This document shows positions 26,157 through 34,311 of a DNA stretch of 64,000 nt, in pieces. A program made the translations under genes and the position numbers. Origin of the DNA: Dyadobacter sp. MSC1_007 (GTDB taxonomy: Bacteria > Bacteroidota > Bacteroidia > Cytophagales > Spirosomataceae); assembly GCF_023667495.1 (NCBI RefSeq), contig NZ_JAMOZL010000011.1, positions 124,001 to 188,000 on the forward strand. The letters run 5' to 3'. Under the pieces are notes generated by a model, which made no database searches, had not been told where the DNA came from, and saw nothing but the letters and a program-made list of their open reading frames with translations. How positions within the stretch are numbered: the stretch's first letter is position 1; each line of letters starts with the position of its first letter.

Positions 26157-27653
26157 ATGAAACGAATTATAATACTAATCCTGATCACCGCGGCAGCAGG
26201 CGGCGCACGGGCGCAAAACACGACCTACGGTGGTGCCAACGCCCCTGCCAGCGTCGACGGCGGCTATTTCAGCGACTACTCGCCCGGCGGTACAATTGTC
26301 CTGGCGACCGGCTCCGTAACATTGGCCAACAACGCGACCTACGAACACGGTAACAACCTGTTGCAAATCAACGGCAGCTGGACGTCCACCGGCAGCCTGG
26401 ATATATTTCAGGCAGTCGGCCTGAACAGCATCATCGGCAATGTTGCCCCATCTTTCTCGAATGTGAGGTTCAACATCGGGGCTGGCAACACGATGGCCAT
26501 AAGCAATACGCAGGGCATAGTAATTACCGGAAATCTGCAATTCAACAATGGCATTACCACGACTGTCCGCACTACACACACCACCGGGTCGCTCCGTTTC
26601 AGTGACGGGGCGACCTATACCGGTGGCAATTCGGACGTGCAGCATGTGAATGGCTATGTCACCAAAGCTGGCAACGATGCATTCGTGTTTCCCGTTGGCA
26701 GCGGTACTGACCTTCGGACTTTGTCCATTTCTGCCCCCGCAGCGGCAGCGACCATCAGTACTGCCTGGTTTGCAGGTAGCCCCGATGCGGTAGCCGATCC
26801 TTCTGACGGGACAACCCACAGCCTGACAGCCGTCGCCGCCCCTATCAAAACGGTGGGCCCGGCAGGTTTCTGGGACTGGATCAACCCGGCGGGAAGCGAC
26901 GATAATATCACGGTTATCGTGTCGATTCCGGATGTCTCCGACTTCGCATTGACCGAAAACCTCCGTTTGGTGGGTTGGGACGGAATCCAGTGGATTAACC
27001 TGAGCGCCGGTTCGAATGCGACGGGGAATATCGAAAACAGCGCGCTAACCGGCGTAATACCGGCTGGTGTTGCCATTAGTGCCATTGCGCTGGGAAGTGT
27101 GGAACCTCCGCTTCCTGTCACGCTGGTCAGCTTCACTGGTAGGGCAGTTGAAAATACGACCCTACTGAACTGGACCACAACCGAGGAAATGAACGCCTCC
27201 CATTTTGAGATCCAGCGAAGCGTTGACGCAAAGCATTTTGAAGCGATTGGTGAAGTCCATGCAAAAGGGGACAGCAAGGTGCTCGTCAGCTACGATTTCA
27301 CAGACATCTCGCCGTTGGCAGGCGCAAATTACTACCGGCTGAAACAAATCGATCGTGACGGAACCTACGCATTTTCCAAGACGATTTCAGTCAGGTTTGA
27401 TGCGAATGTACAAATCAAAGTCTATCCCAATCCTGTAACTGACTTCCTTCACGTTGAATCGAATGCGCCATTAGCTTCTTTTGAAATTTATAACCTCAAT
27501 GGCTCAAAACTTCAAACAAATGCGCATTTAAGGAACGAATTCTCAGATCATACCAGCGGATCGAAAAACGGTGTTGTCGACCTCAGCGGTTACCCTCGCG
27601 GGGTTTACCTTTTAAAAGTCAATGGTCAAGCTTTCAAGATAGTCAAGCAATAA
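26157..27653 (+). CDS. T9SS type A sorting domain-containing surface protein
   Basis: Secreted 498-residue protein. Signal peptide about 1-19 (MKRIIILILITAAAGGARAQ). The middle is a low-complexity, Gly/Thr/Asn-rich beta region with no recognised catalytic motif. At about 318-410 a fibronectin-like block typical of T9SS cargo appears (LPVTLVSFTGRAVENTTLLNWTTTEE, YYRLKQIDRDGT). The last about 80 residues are the type A sorting signal (VYPNPVTDFLHVES, YPRGVYLLKVNG). Follows the tail-fibre-like gene by 31 bases and is probably co-transcribed. Its release or anchoring depends on a type IX secretion machine encoded elsewhere. Confidence 0.88.
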   Translation: MKRIIILILITAAAGGARAQNTTYGGANAPASVDGGYFSDYSPGGTIVLATGSVTLANNATYEHGNNLLQINGSWTSTGSLDIFQAVGLNSIIGNVAPSFSNVRFNIGAGNTMAISNTQGIVITGNLQFNNGITTTVRTTHTTGSLRFSDGATYTGGNSDVQHVNGYVTKAGNDAFVFPVGSGTDLRTLSISAPAAAATISTAWFAGSPDAVADPSDGTTHSLTAVAAPIKTVGPAGFWDWINPAGSDDNITVIVSIPDVSDFALTENLRLVGWDGIQWINLSAGSNATGNIENSALTGVIPAGVAISAIALGSVEPPLPVTLVSFTGRAVENTTLLNWTTTEEMNASHFEIQRSVDAKHFEAIGEVHAKGDSKVLVSYDFTDISPLAGANYYRLKQIDRDGTYAFSKTISVRFDANVQIKVYPNPVTDFLHVESNAPLASFEIYNLNGSKLQTNAHLRNEFSDHTSGSKNGVVDLSGYPRGVYLLKVNGQAFKIVKQ

Positions 27654-27672
27654 TCTTTTGGAAATTTATAAC

Positions 27673-27702
27673 ATCCGGGGTGGCAATCAAGTGGCCCCGG
27701 AT
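27673..27702 (+). terminator. Stem-loop after the T9SS cargo gene
   Basis: ATCCGGGG / CCCCGGAT, perfect eight-base arms around a 14-base loop, 20 bases beyond the stop at 27653, followed by TTGCATTT. A plausible terminator of the 23.3-27.7 kb transcript, though its T run is short. Confidence 0.5.
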
Positions 27703-27890
27703 TTGCATTTAGCGGATGTAAGGCCCCATAAAGCTCCTTCTGTCGAGACGTGGCCGGTGCAGAGGACATGTGGATAAAGTAAAAAACAGGAATACTTAGA
27801 ATCGGCGCTCCTACTGTGGTACCGCATGATTAGTGCTATCTTACCTAGCCACGAGTTATCTTCATGAAGTGCAAGATTTCGCGAACGTCT

Positions 27891-28832
27891 TTAAGCTTCT
27901 TTAATTTGACGGCGAATGTCGGCTACATATTTTACTGTAACTTCCAGGGCGGAAGCTATCTGTTCATCCGTAAGCAAGGACTGTTTGATCAGATTTCGAA
28001 CTGCGTTTTCGGTCTTTTCCAATTGGCCTTCAATTTTTCCTTTCAACTCACCTTCTCTCAAACCTTCTTTCCGGCCTTTCTCAACGAAAATATCCAATGT
28101 ACTCATAACTGTTGCTTTAATTTGTGTGGGTAGCGGCGTTATCAGTTCGATGATTTGCTGCTCGCTTAATTCACTGTTTACGAATGTATAAACAATAAGA
28201 CTGGTTTGCAAGTTCTGCTCCATCTCGCCGGCCAGCTTCAATATTGTAGGAATTAACTCGCTAAGGCGGTCTTTTAATACACTGTATTTCATTGCGAGCA
28301 GCGAGGCAGCAAGAAACTTGTTGTGCAGCGCCTGGATCTGTTCGTCTGGAATTTCCCCAAGATTATGAAACACGTACTGGTAATCCGGAAGAAACCGCGA
28401 CAATTCTGGTTCCAATCCACCAAATAACGATGACAACGTTTGATATTCCCACCGAGATCTGCCGTGATAAAGCAGAATTGGAATAATCAGTGAAGGCTTT
28501 TCCCCTTCTCCAATCTGTTTTAATAATCCGGAAAAGATATAGCTGCCGATCTGAATTGGCGCATATTTGTCTACATAGCTTTTGTGCTCGATCAAAAGTG
28601 AAATTTTCACTTCACCTACCCCATCGGCTCTCTGGCACGCGTAGACGATATCTGAGATAGATTTTTGTAGCTCCTTTGAGACATATGTATCCGGAAGCTG
28701 CCTGAGGGTTGAAAAATCCAGCTTGTCAAGAATGTTTGCCGGCAAACAAGATCGGAAGTAATCCAGCGCGATTTGCTGGTTGCCCATGATAGAGCGAATG
28801 AATGTATCGTGCCTTGATGTGTGCTCAGCCAT
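27891..28832 (-). CDS. Rpn family PD-(D/E)XK nuclease / putative transposase
   Basis: Protein of 313 residues of the recombination-promoting nuclease family (RpnA-like, PD-(D/E)XK transposase family). Start at 28832 (MAEHTSRHDTFIRSIMGN), the usual N-terminus. Active-site pattern: Asp in SISDIVY, then LLIEHKSY (E-x-K). The C-terminus (GRKEGLREGELKGKIEGQLEKTENAVRNLIKQSLLTDEQIASALEV) is the charged helical tail common in the family. I found no terminal inverted repeats or target duplications, so it is listed as a gene, not a mobile element. Lies 23 bases after the HxlR regulator on the same strand. Confidence 0.88.
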   Translation of the reverse strand: MAEHTSRHDTFIRSIMGNQQIALDYFRSCLPANILDKLDFSTLRQLPDTYVSKELQKSISDIVYACQRADGVGEVKISLLIEHKSYVDKYAPIQIGSYIFSGLLKQIGEGEKPSLIIPILLYHGRSRWEYQTLSSLFGGLEPELSRFLPDYQYVFHNLGEIPDEQIQALHNKFLAASLLAMKYSVLKDRLSELIPTILKLAGEMEQNLQTSLIVYTFVNSELSEQQIIELITPLPTQIKATVMSTLDIFVEKGRKEGLREGELKGKIEGQLEKTENAVRNLIKQSLLTDEQIASALEVTVKYVADIRRQIKEA

Positions 28833-28855
28833 GGCCAAAGATATACGTTTTACCC

Positions 28856-29245
28856 TCAATCCATCTCTGCATGCATTCCGATGACCATTCGTTCGTCGAG
28901 AACCGCCTGCCGGTCTTTTACAAATTCCATATTAGTCTGTCCCCATTCTTCAAGATGCGCGATGACGGGAAGTATGGTCCTGCCCAGAGCCGTAAGGCGG
29001 TATTCCGATCGTTTCGGATATACCTCATCCGTATCTTTTTCAACAGCACAAAAAAACAACAGTTCCGCCAGATGCATTTCGATCACCCTGGGCGAAGCGT
29101 CGGTAATGACGCGGCTGATATCGGCAGGACGGGATATACCCTGGCTAATAGCGTCGAGAATGCAGCATTTCCATTTACCACCAAAAACTTTCATAGCAAC
29201 GCGGACGCCGCAGTTCAGATCTTCTTCAATTTTCTTAGTGTACAT
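28856..29245 (-). CDS. HxlR family winged-helix transcriptional regulator
   Basis: DNA-binding regulator of 129 residues. The HxlR signature is clear: LNCGVRVAMKVFGGKWKCCIL, then ISRPADISRVITDASPRVIEMHLAELLF and the wing YPKRSEYRLTALGRTILPVI. Such proteins often sense reactive compounds through an N-terminal Cys; here Cys occurs in the LNCG and KCCIL contexts. A TATTTTTG element lies 18-25 bases upstream of its start. It is divergent from a DUF2306 membrane protein gene that starts 136 bases away and is its most likely target. Confidence 0.92.
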   Translation of the reverse strand: MYTKKIEEDLNCGVRVAMKVFGGKWKCCILDAISQGISRPADISRVITDASPRVIEMHLAELLFFCAVEKDTDEVYPKRSEYRLTALGRTILPVIAHLEEWGQTNMEFVKDRQAVLDERMVIGMHAEMD

Positions 29246-29262
29246 ATCTTTCTGTTTTGATA

Positions 29263-29270
29263 CAAAAATA
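29263..29270 (-). promoter_or_regulatory. Candidate -7 element (TATTTTTG) of the hxlR-like gene
   Basis: Exact TAnnTTTG on the minus strand, implying a leader of roughly 10 bases before the ATG at 29245. The -33 region is not clear. Confidence 0.35.
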
Positions 29271-29381
29271 CCCTTTTAACCACAAGAACGAAGCGCGCCC
29301 GATACCGAATCTTTTTTCGGTTATTGCCCGTTTGTGCAGCCCGGGAGAACTTTGCCCCACTTAAAATCAAAGATCTCAGAC

Positions 29382-30020
29382 ATGAAAAGTAATAGCAAAA
29401 CCGCATTCTCCCTTTCACAGACAGACATTATCCCCCTGATCATCTGGTGTGCCGTCGTCTTTTTCACCTGGCTGTTCATGCACGGCGCCGACCACTATCT
29501 GGCACTCACGCCTGAGGCAATGGGAAAGTATTTTGAGCTCCGATGGGTCCTGATCGCCCACATTACAGCAGGCGGCGGCGCGCTAATCACCGGCATTGTG
29601 CAATTTTGGCCTAAGCTCCGCAATTACAGCTGGAAAATCCACCGGCTCATCGGGTTTGTTTACCTGATGGCCATATTGGTAAGCAGCATCTGCGCGCTCA
29701 TCCTCGCTTTTACAACGGCTTATAAAGTGAACTGGGCCAATGCCTTTACATTGCAGGTGTGGGCTTCGGTGTGGATCAGCGCCACATTTATTGCCTATTA
29801 TGCCGCGGTTCAAAGGCGCTTCCAGCTGCATCGCGAATGGATGACACGCAGCTACATCATCACAGTGGCCTTTCTGATCTCCGGTTTTGCGTACAAAATA
29901 CCTTATGTGCAGCAACTCGGCAGCTATGAGGAAATATCCACGCCATTGTTCTGGATGGGATGGGCAGTGCCGCTGTATATTTATGAAATAATACGAAGCA
30001 ATAAGCTGGTGACGAAATGA
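29382..30020 (+). CDS. DUF2306 domain multi-pass membrane protein
   Basis: Inner-membrane protein of 212 residues with about six hydrophobic helices (IIWCAVVFFTWLFM, WVLIAHITAGGGALITGIVQF, IHRLIGFVYLMAILVSSICALI, VWASVWISATFIAYYA, MTRSYIITVAFLISG, LFWMGWAVPLYIYEII). Histidines in LIAHITAG and KIHRLIGF resemble the conserved His of the DUF2306 family; function unknown. Start at 29382 (MKSNSKTAF), as the extension to 29334 is charged and unsupported. Divergent from an HxlR regulator, which may control it; ends 16 bases from the convergent SulP stop. Confidence 0.85.
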   Translation: MKSNSKTAFSLSQTDIIPLIIWCAVVFFTWLFMHGADHYLALTPEAMGKYFELRWVLIAHITAGGGALITGIVQFWPKLRNYSWKIHRLIGFVYLMAILVSSICALILAFTTAYKVNWANAFTLQVWASVWISATFIAYYAAVQRRFQLHREWMTRSYIITVAFLISGFAYKIPYVQQLGSYEEISTPLFWMGWAVPLYIYEIIRSNKLVTK

Positions 30021-30036
30021 TTTCCAGGCTGAAATC

Positions 30037-31569
30037 CTACGCTTTATCCCCAGCCACATTATACACCGGATCGTCGATCAGGTCTACATCAATCACAGCT
30101 TCGGCGTTCTTTAAAAGCCTTCTGCAATCGTCGCTGAGGTGTTTTAACTGCAATCTTTTTCCAGCGCTCCGGTAGCGTTCGGTGAGTTTGTTAACCGCTT
30201 CAATAGCCGACATATCCGCGATCCGGCTGTCTTTAAAGTCGACAACGACATGCGAGGGATCACCCGAAACATCGAATTTTTCATTGAATGCTGCAACTGA
30301 CGCAAAAAAGAGCGGGCCGTAAATTTCGTAATGCTTCACGCCACTTTCATCGACATATTTCCTTGCGCGGATGCGTTTCGCGCTTTCCCATGCGAAAACG
30401 AGGGCAGAAATGATCACACCTATCAGTACGGCCAGGGCAAGATTGTGCAGAAAAATGGTGATGATCGCCACCAGTATCCCCACGAAAATATCCTGCTTCG
30501 GCATTTTATTGATGATCCTGAAACTCGCCCATTCAAATGTGCCGACCGCCACCATCATCATCACGCCCGTTAATGCCGCCATCGGTAACCTGCCAATAAC
30601 CGGCGCGCCGAACAGGATCACACACAGAATGGTAAATGAAGCGATGATCCCCGAAAGCCTCGCCCTGGCACCTGCGCTCAGGTTGACCAGCGTTTGTGCG
30701 ATCATCGGGCAGCCGCCCATTCCGAAAAAGAAGCCATTCAGCATATTTGCGGCACCCTGTGCCATGCTTTCGCGGTTTCCATTTCCCTTTGTGCCAGTAA
30801 TTTCGTCCACAAGGTTCAAGGTCAGCAGCCCTTCGGTAAGCCCTACCGCCGCCATGACCATTGCGTAAGGCGCGATAATCAGCAATGTGTCGACATTAAA
30901 AGGAATTTCCGGCACATGGAACGGAGGAAAGCCTCCTGCCACCGAGGCGATATCATTCACCGTTTTGGTATCAATTCCAAAACCCAATACAACCGCAAAA
31001 ACAACGATAATGGCCACCAGGGAAGCGGGTATCGCTTTGGTGAAGCGAGGAACTATCAAGACAATCAATATCGTAAGGGCAACCAGTGAAAGCATGATCA
31101 AAAGCGGCTGCCCGCTGAGCCAGCTTGTACCGTCTGCCACTTTAAACTGGTTAAGCTGCGACATGAATATGACCACAGCAAGTCCATTAACAAACCCATA
31201 CATCACCGGCTGCGGCACGAGCCTTATAAATTTGGCTAATTTAAATAATCCGATGACGATCTGGATCACTCCCCCAAGCGCGACAGCAGCAAAAACGTAT
31301 TCGATGCCGTGCGACTGCATGAGGGCGATCAGTACAATAACTGTTGCGCCCGCGCCGCCTGATATCAATCCCGGCCTGCCGCCAAAAACTGCGGTTACAA
31401 GACCCATAATGAATGCAGCATACAGTCCAACCAGCGGCGGAAAACCAGCAAGGATTGCAAATGACAATGATTCCGGCATCATCGTCATCGCCACCGTCAG
31501 ACCGGCGAGGATTTCATTTTTGTAGTTTATTTTTTGTTTGAAATCAAACAGGTTCAAGTATGCTTGCAC
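30037..31569 (-). CDS. SulP family anion transporter with STAS domain
   Basis: Inner-membrane transporter of 510 residues (sulfate, bicarbonate or another anion; not distinguishable by reading). The membrane part, about 1-390, has the SulP signature (EILAGLTVAMTMMPESLSFAILAGFPPLVGLYAAF) and FFGMGGCPMIAQTLVNLSAGARARLSGI. A cytoplasmic STAS domain follows at about 415-495 (VVVDFKDSRIADMSAIEAVNKL), a little shorter than in many relatives. A TAATTTTG element lies 69-76 bases upstream. Divergent from a TonB-dependent receptor gene, suggesting the two may serve one nutrient. Confidence 0.93.
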   Translation of the reverse strand: MQAYLNLFDFKQKINYKNEILAGLTVAMTMMPESLSFAILAGFPPLVGLYAAFIMGLVTAVFGGRPGLISGGAGATVIVLIALMQSHGIEYVFAAVALGGVIQIVIGLFKLAKFIRLVPQPVMYGFVNGLAVVIFMSQLNQFKVADGTSWLSGQPLLIMLSLVALTILIVLIVPRFTKAIPASLVAIIVVFAVVLGFGIDTKTVNDIASVAGGFPPFHVPEIPFNVDTLLIIAPYAMVMAAVGLTEGLLTLNLVDEITGTKGNGNRESMAQGAANMLNGFFFGMGGCPMIAQTLVNLSAGARARLSGIIASFTILCVILFGAPVIGRLPMAALTGVMMMVAVGTFEWASFRIINKMPKQDIFVGILVAIITIFLHNLALAVLIGVIISALVFAWESAKRIRARKYVDESGVKHYEIYGPLFFASVAAFNEKFDVSGDPSHVVVDFKDSRIADMSAIEAVNKLTERYRSAGKRLQLKHLSDDCRRLLKNAEAVIDVDLIDDPVYNVAGDKA

Positions 31570-31637
31570 GCGCCGGTAATTGTTAACTGTAAAGAGAAAA
31601 AGGCATCAACTCGCCCGGAGAAGCGCTTTATGCCGGT

Positions 31638-31645
31638 CAAAATTA
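31638..31645 (-). promoter_or_regulatory. Candidate -7 element (TAATTTTG) of the SulP gene
   Basis: Exact TAnnTTTG on the minus strand with an expected leader of about 60 bases. It lies about 30 bases from an opposing element at 31678-31685. Confidence 0.3.
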
Positions 31646-31677
31646 ACACAATTTACTCCTGAACATCCGGTTTTAAA

Positions 31678-31685
31678 TATTTTTG
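31678..31685 (+). promoter_or_regulatory. Candidate -7 element (TATTTTTG) of the TonB receptor gene
   Basis: Exact TAnnTTTG on the plus strand. Transcription would begin near 31692, just before the inverted repeat 31696-31712. Confidence 0.35.
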
Positions 31686-31695
31686 CCGGTCAACA

Positions 31696-31712
31696 GTGCT
31701 GTACAACAGCAC
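31696..31712. promoter_or_regulatory. Inverted repeat GTGCTGT-ACA-ACAGCAC
   Basis: Perfect seven-base arms with a three-base spacer, at the expected start of the TonB receptor transcript. Could be an operator or an RNA hairpin at the 5' end of the message. No regulator is encoded next to it. Confidence 0.45.
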
Positions 31713-31764
31713 TTCTTTGTTACCTTGCGATATATCCACATAGCTATATCGAATTCAGCCGTCT

Positions 31765-34311
31765 ATGAGAGCATACTTTACCTGCATTGTCGTCACCGCC
31801 GCCTTGACCGCAAGGGCCCAAACACCGGCTGATACACTTAAAACCAATGCATTGCAGGAAGTTGTGATCACCGCATCCCGCGTGAGTGAAAGCATTCTGG
31901 TATCGCCGGTAAGCGTGCAGAAGGTCAACAAGGCGGCTATTGCATTGTCTCCTGCCCTGTCCTTCTTTGATGGTCTGGAAAATGCGCAAGGCATTCACAT
32001 GATCACGCCGTCGCTTGGGTTCAAGGTGTTGAATGCGAGAGGGTTTTCGAATACTACCAATGTACGCTTTGCCCAACTGGTCGACGGGCTGGACGTTCAA
32101 TCCCCGCATATCGGCGGCGCGATCGGCAACTCTCTCGGCCCGACGGACCTGGATATCGACAACGTGGAAATACTGCCTGGAACAGCGTCTGCGCTGTATG
32201 GGATGAATACGGTAAACGGGCTGGCTAACTTTTTTACCAAAAACCCGTTCACTTCCGAAGGATTTTCCATTCAGCAGAAGGCGGGTGTAAACCATATTCA
32301 CGACGCATTCAGCAATGCAAAGCCCTATCTGGAAACCACGGTTCGCTTTGCCAAAATCATTTCATCCAAATGGGCATTCAAGGTAAACGGCGCTTTAACG
32401 AAGGGTTACGACTGGATCGCTTCCGACCAAACGGAGCTAAATGCGAACGCAAACCGCAGCACCGGCCTGTTCGGCGCAGACAATCCCGCAACTGATCCGG
32501 TGAACAGCTACGGCAACGAGAGCTCCAACCGCAGGACGATTTCGTTGGGCGGCAGCAATTATGTGGTCGCCCGTACAGGCTACCAGGAGCGGGATGTGGT
32601 GGATTACAATCTGCAAAATGTAAAGGCCGACGCGGGTATTTATTACAAGGTAGCACCCGATGCTATGCTCATTTATACCTATCATTTCAGCGAGCTGGAC
32701 AATGTCTACCAGCGCGCCAACCGTTTCCGCTTGCAGGATTACCGGTTGCAGCAGCACGCGGTCCAGTATCAGTCTAAGTCCGTTCAGACAAAGTTGTATA
32801 TCAATTCAGAAAACACCGGAAAGTCGTACAACCTGCGTTCTATGGCCGAAAATTTGGATCGGAGCTATAAGCCCGACAATGCCTGGTATGCTGATTTTAC
32901 AACCGGTTTCAACCGCTCTGTCGCGGACGGTGCAACGATCGCCGACGCACTACGGCAAGGCAGGTCTGCCGCCGACGAGGGCCGGTATCAGCCCGGAACC
33001 GCAGCTTTTGATCAACAATTGAAAAAATTACAGGACATCAATAACTGGGACATCGGCGCTGCATTACGTGTAAAAGCAAGCCTGGTGCACGGAGAAGTAC
33101 AAGTGAACCTAACTGAAAGCTATCTGCAATCCCTGAAAACAAAGTATGACGTCGATCTGCTGATCGGCGCCGACCACCGAACCTACGTCATCGTTCCGGA
33201 TGGTAATTATTTTGTAAACCCCGAACCGGGCAAAGAAGGAAAAAACATTAACTACGGTAAAACAGGAGCATTTGTTTCGTTGAGCAAAGGTTTGTTTCAA
33301 AGTAAATTAAAGCTCGGCGCAATCTTACGGGCCGATAAAAACGATTATTTCAAAACCACTTTCAATCCAAGACTTTCTGTCGTGTACAGTCCTGTGCATG
33401 ACCATAATATCCGGGCTTCGTTCCAAAGCGGCTACCGGTTTCCGAGCATATTTGAAGCGTACAGCAATGTCAACAGCGGCGGCGTAAAACGCGTGGGCGG
33501 GTTACCGGTGATGTCCAGCGGGATTTTCGAGCAAGCCTGGCTGGCGACTTCTATTACAGCATTTCAGACGGCCGTCCTGGCGGACGTCAACCAGGGCCAT
33601 CTCACACAGGCAGCGGCTATTGAAAAGAACAAAGGTTTACTTCGAAAAAACCAATATACCTACCTGAAACCCGAACATGCGCAGACGTGGGAGGCCGGGT
33701 ACAAAGGACTTTTTCTGGGTAACAGCCTGTATGCCAATGCGGATGTATACCTGAGCAGGTTCAGCAGTTTCATCGCCCAGGCCAATATGAATGTCCCCAA
33801 CACCACCGATGAATCCCTGATCCCTACCTATTTGTACACCCGGGCCACCCAATCGCCTTACCGCATGTATACCAATTCAAAATCGGTGATCTACAACTTC
33901 GGGTTCAGCGTGGGGTTGAACTACCAATGGAAGAAAAACCTCATTATTGCAGCGAACACGACATTTGCAAAATTGAGGAACACCGAAAATCAGGACGGTC
34001 TGGAAGATGGGTTCAATACGCCTGAATGGATCTATAATATCTCGGTTTCAAAAAAGAATTTACTCAAAAATTTAGATGCCACATTGGCTTATCGAGGGCA
34101 GTCGGATTACTATTCGCAAACTTTCCTGGTGAATGGTCAGGTTCCCTCCTATTCCAGTCTGGATGCCCAGGTGACCTACCGCATTACCTCATTAAAATCG
34201 CTTATCAAAGTCGGGGCGAATAATATACTTAACCATTATTACACCTCATTCCTAGGCGGCCCTTCAATTGGCGGAATGTATTTTATCACCGTTGCCTACG
34301 GAATCAATTAG
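31765..34311 (+). CDS. TonB-dependent outer membrane receptor
   Basis: Outer-membrane active transporter of 848 residues. Signal peptide about 1-18 (MRAYFTCIVVTAALTARAQ), TonB-box-like LQEVVITASR about 27-37, plug about 45-165 (PSLGFKVLNARGFSNTTNVRFAQLVDG, VEILPGTASALYGMNTVNG), then a 22-strand-type barrel ending YFITVAYGIN. It lacks the carboxypeptidase-like N-domain and SusC motif of the first receptor in this window and has no SusD partner. Substrate is not readable. Divergent from a SulP transporter; the stop overlaps the convergent esterase gene by 8 bases. Confidence 0.92.
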   Translation: MRAYFTCIVVTAALTARAQTPADTLKTNALQEVVITASRVSESILVSPVSVQKVNKAAIALSPALSFFDGLENAQGIHMITPSLGFKVLNARGFSNTTNVRFAQLVDGLDVQSPHIGGAIGNSLGPTDLDIDNVEILPGTASALYGMNTVNGLANFFTKNPFTSEGFSIQQKAGVNHIHDAFSNAKPYLETTVRFAKIISSKWAFKVNGALTKGYDWIASDQTELNANANRSTGLFGADNPATDPVNSYGNESSNRRTISLGGSNYVVARTGYQERDVVDYNLQNVKADAGIYYKVAPDAMLIYTYHFSELDNVYQRANRFRLQDYRLQQHAVQYQSKSVQTKLYINSENTGKSYNLRSMAENLDRSYKPDNAWYADFTTGFNRSVADGATIADALRQGRSAADEGRYQPGTAAFDQQLKKLQDINNWDIGAALRVKASLVHGEVQVNLTESYLQSLKTKYDVDLLIGADHRTYVIVPDGNYFVNPEPGKEGKNINYGKTGAFVSLSKGLFQSKLKLGAILRADKNDYFKTTFNPRLSVVYSPVHDHNIRASFQSGYRFPSIFEAYSNVNSGGVKRVGGLPVMSSGIFEQAWLATSITAFQTAVLADVNQGHLTQAAAIEKNKGLLRKNQYTYLKPEHAQTWEAGYKGLFLGNSLYANADVYLSRFSSFIAQANMNVPNTTDESLIPTYLYTRATQSPYRMYTNSKSVIYNFGFSVGLNYQWKKNLIIAANTTFAKLRNTENQDGLEDGFNTPEWIYNISVSKKNLLKNLDATLAYRGQSDYYSQTFLVNGQVPSYSSLDAQVTYRITSLKSLIKVGANNILNHYYTSFLGGPSIGGMYFITVAYGIN

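Noticed and set aside
27891-28832. Rpn/PD-(D/E)XK gene as a complete insertion sequence
   Set aside because: No terminal inverted repeats or target duplications recognised around it.
30371-31525. Long plus-strand frames opposite the SulP gene
   Set aside because: Shadows of a transporter with intact signature and STAS domain.
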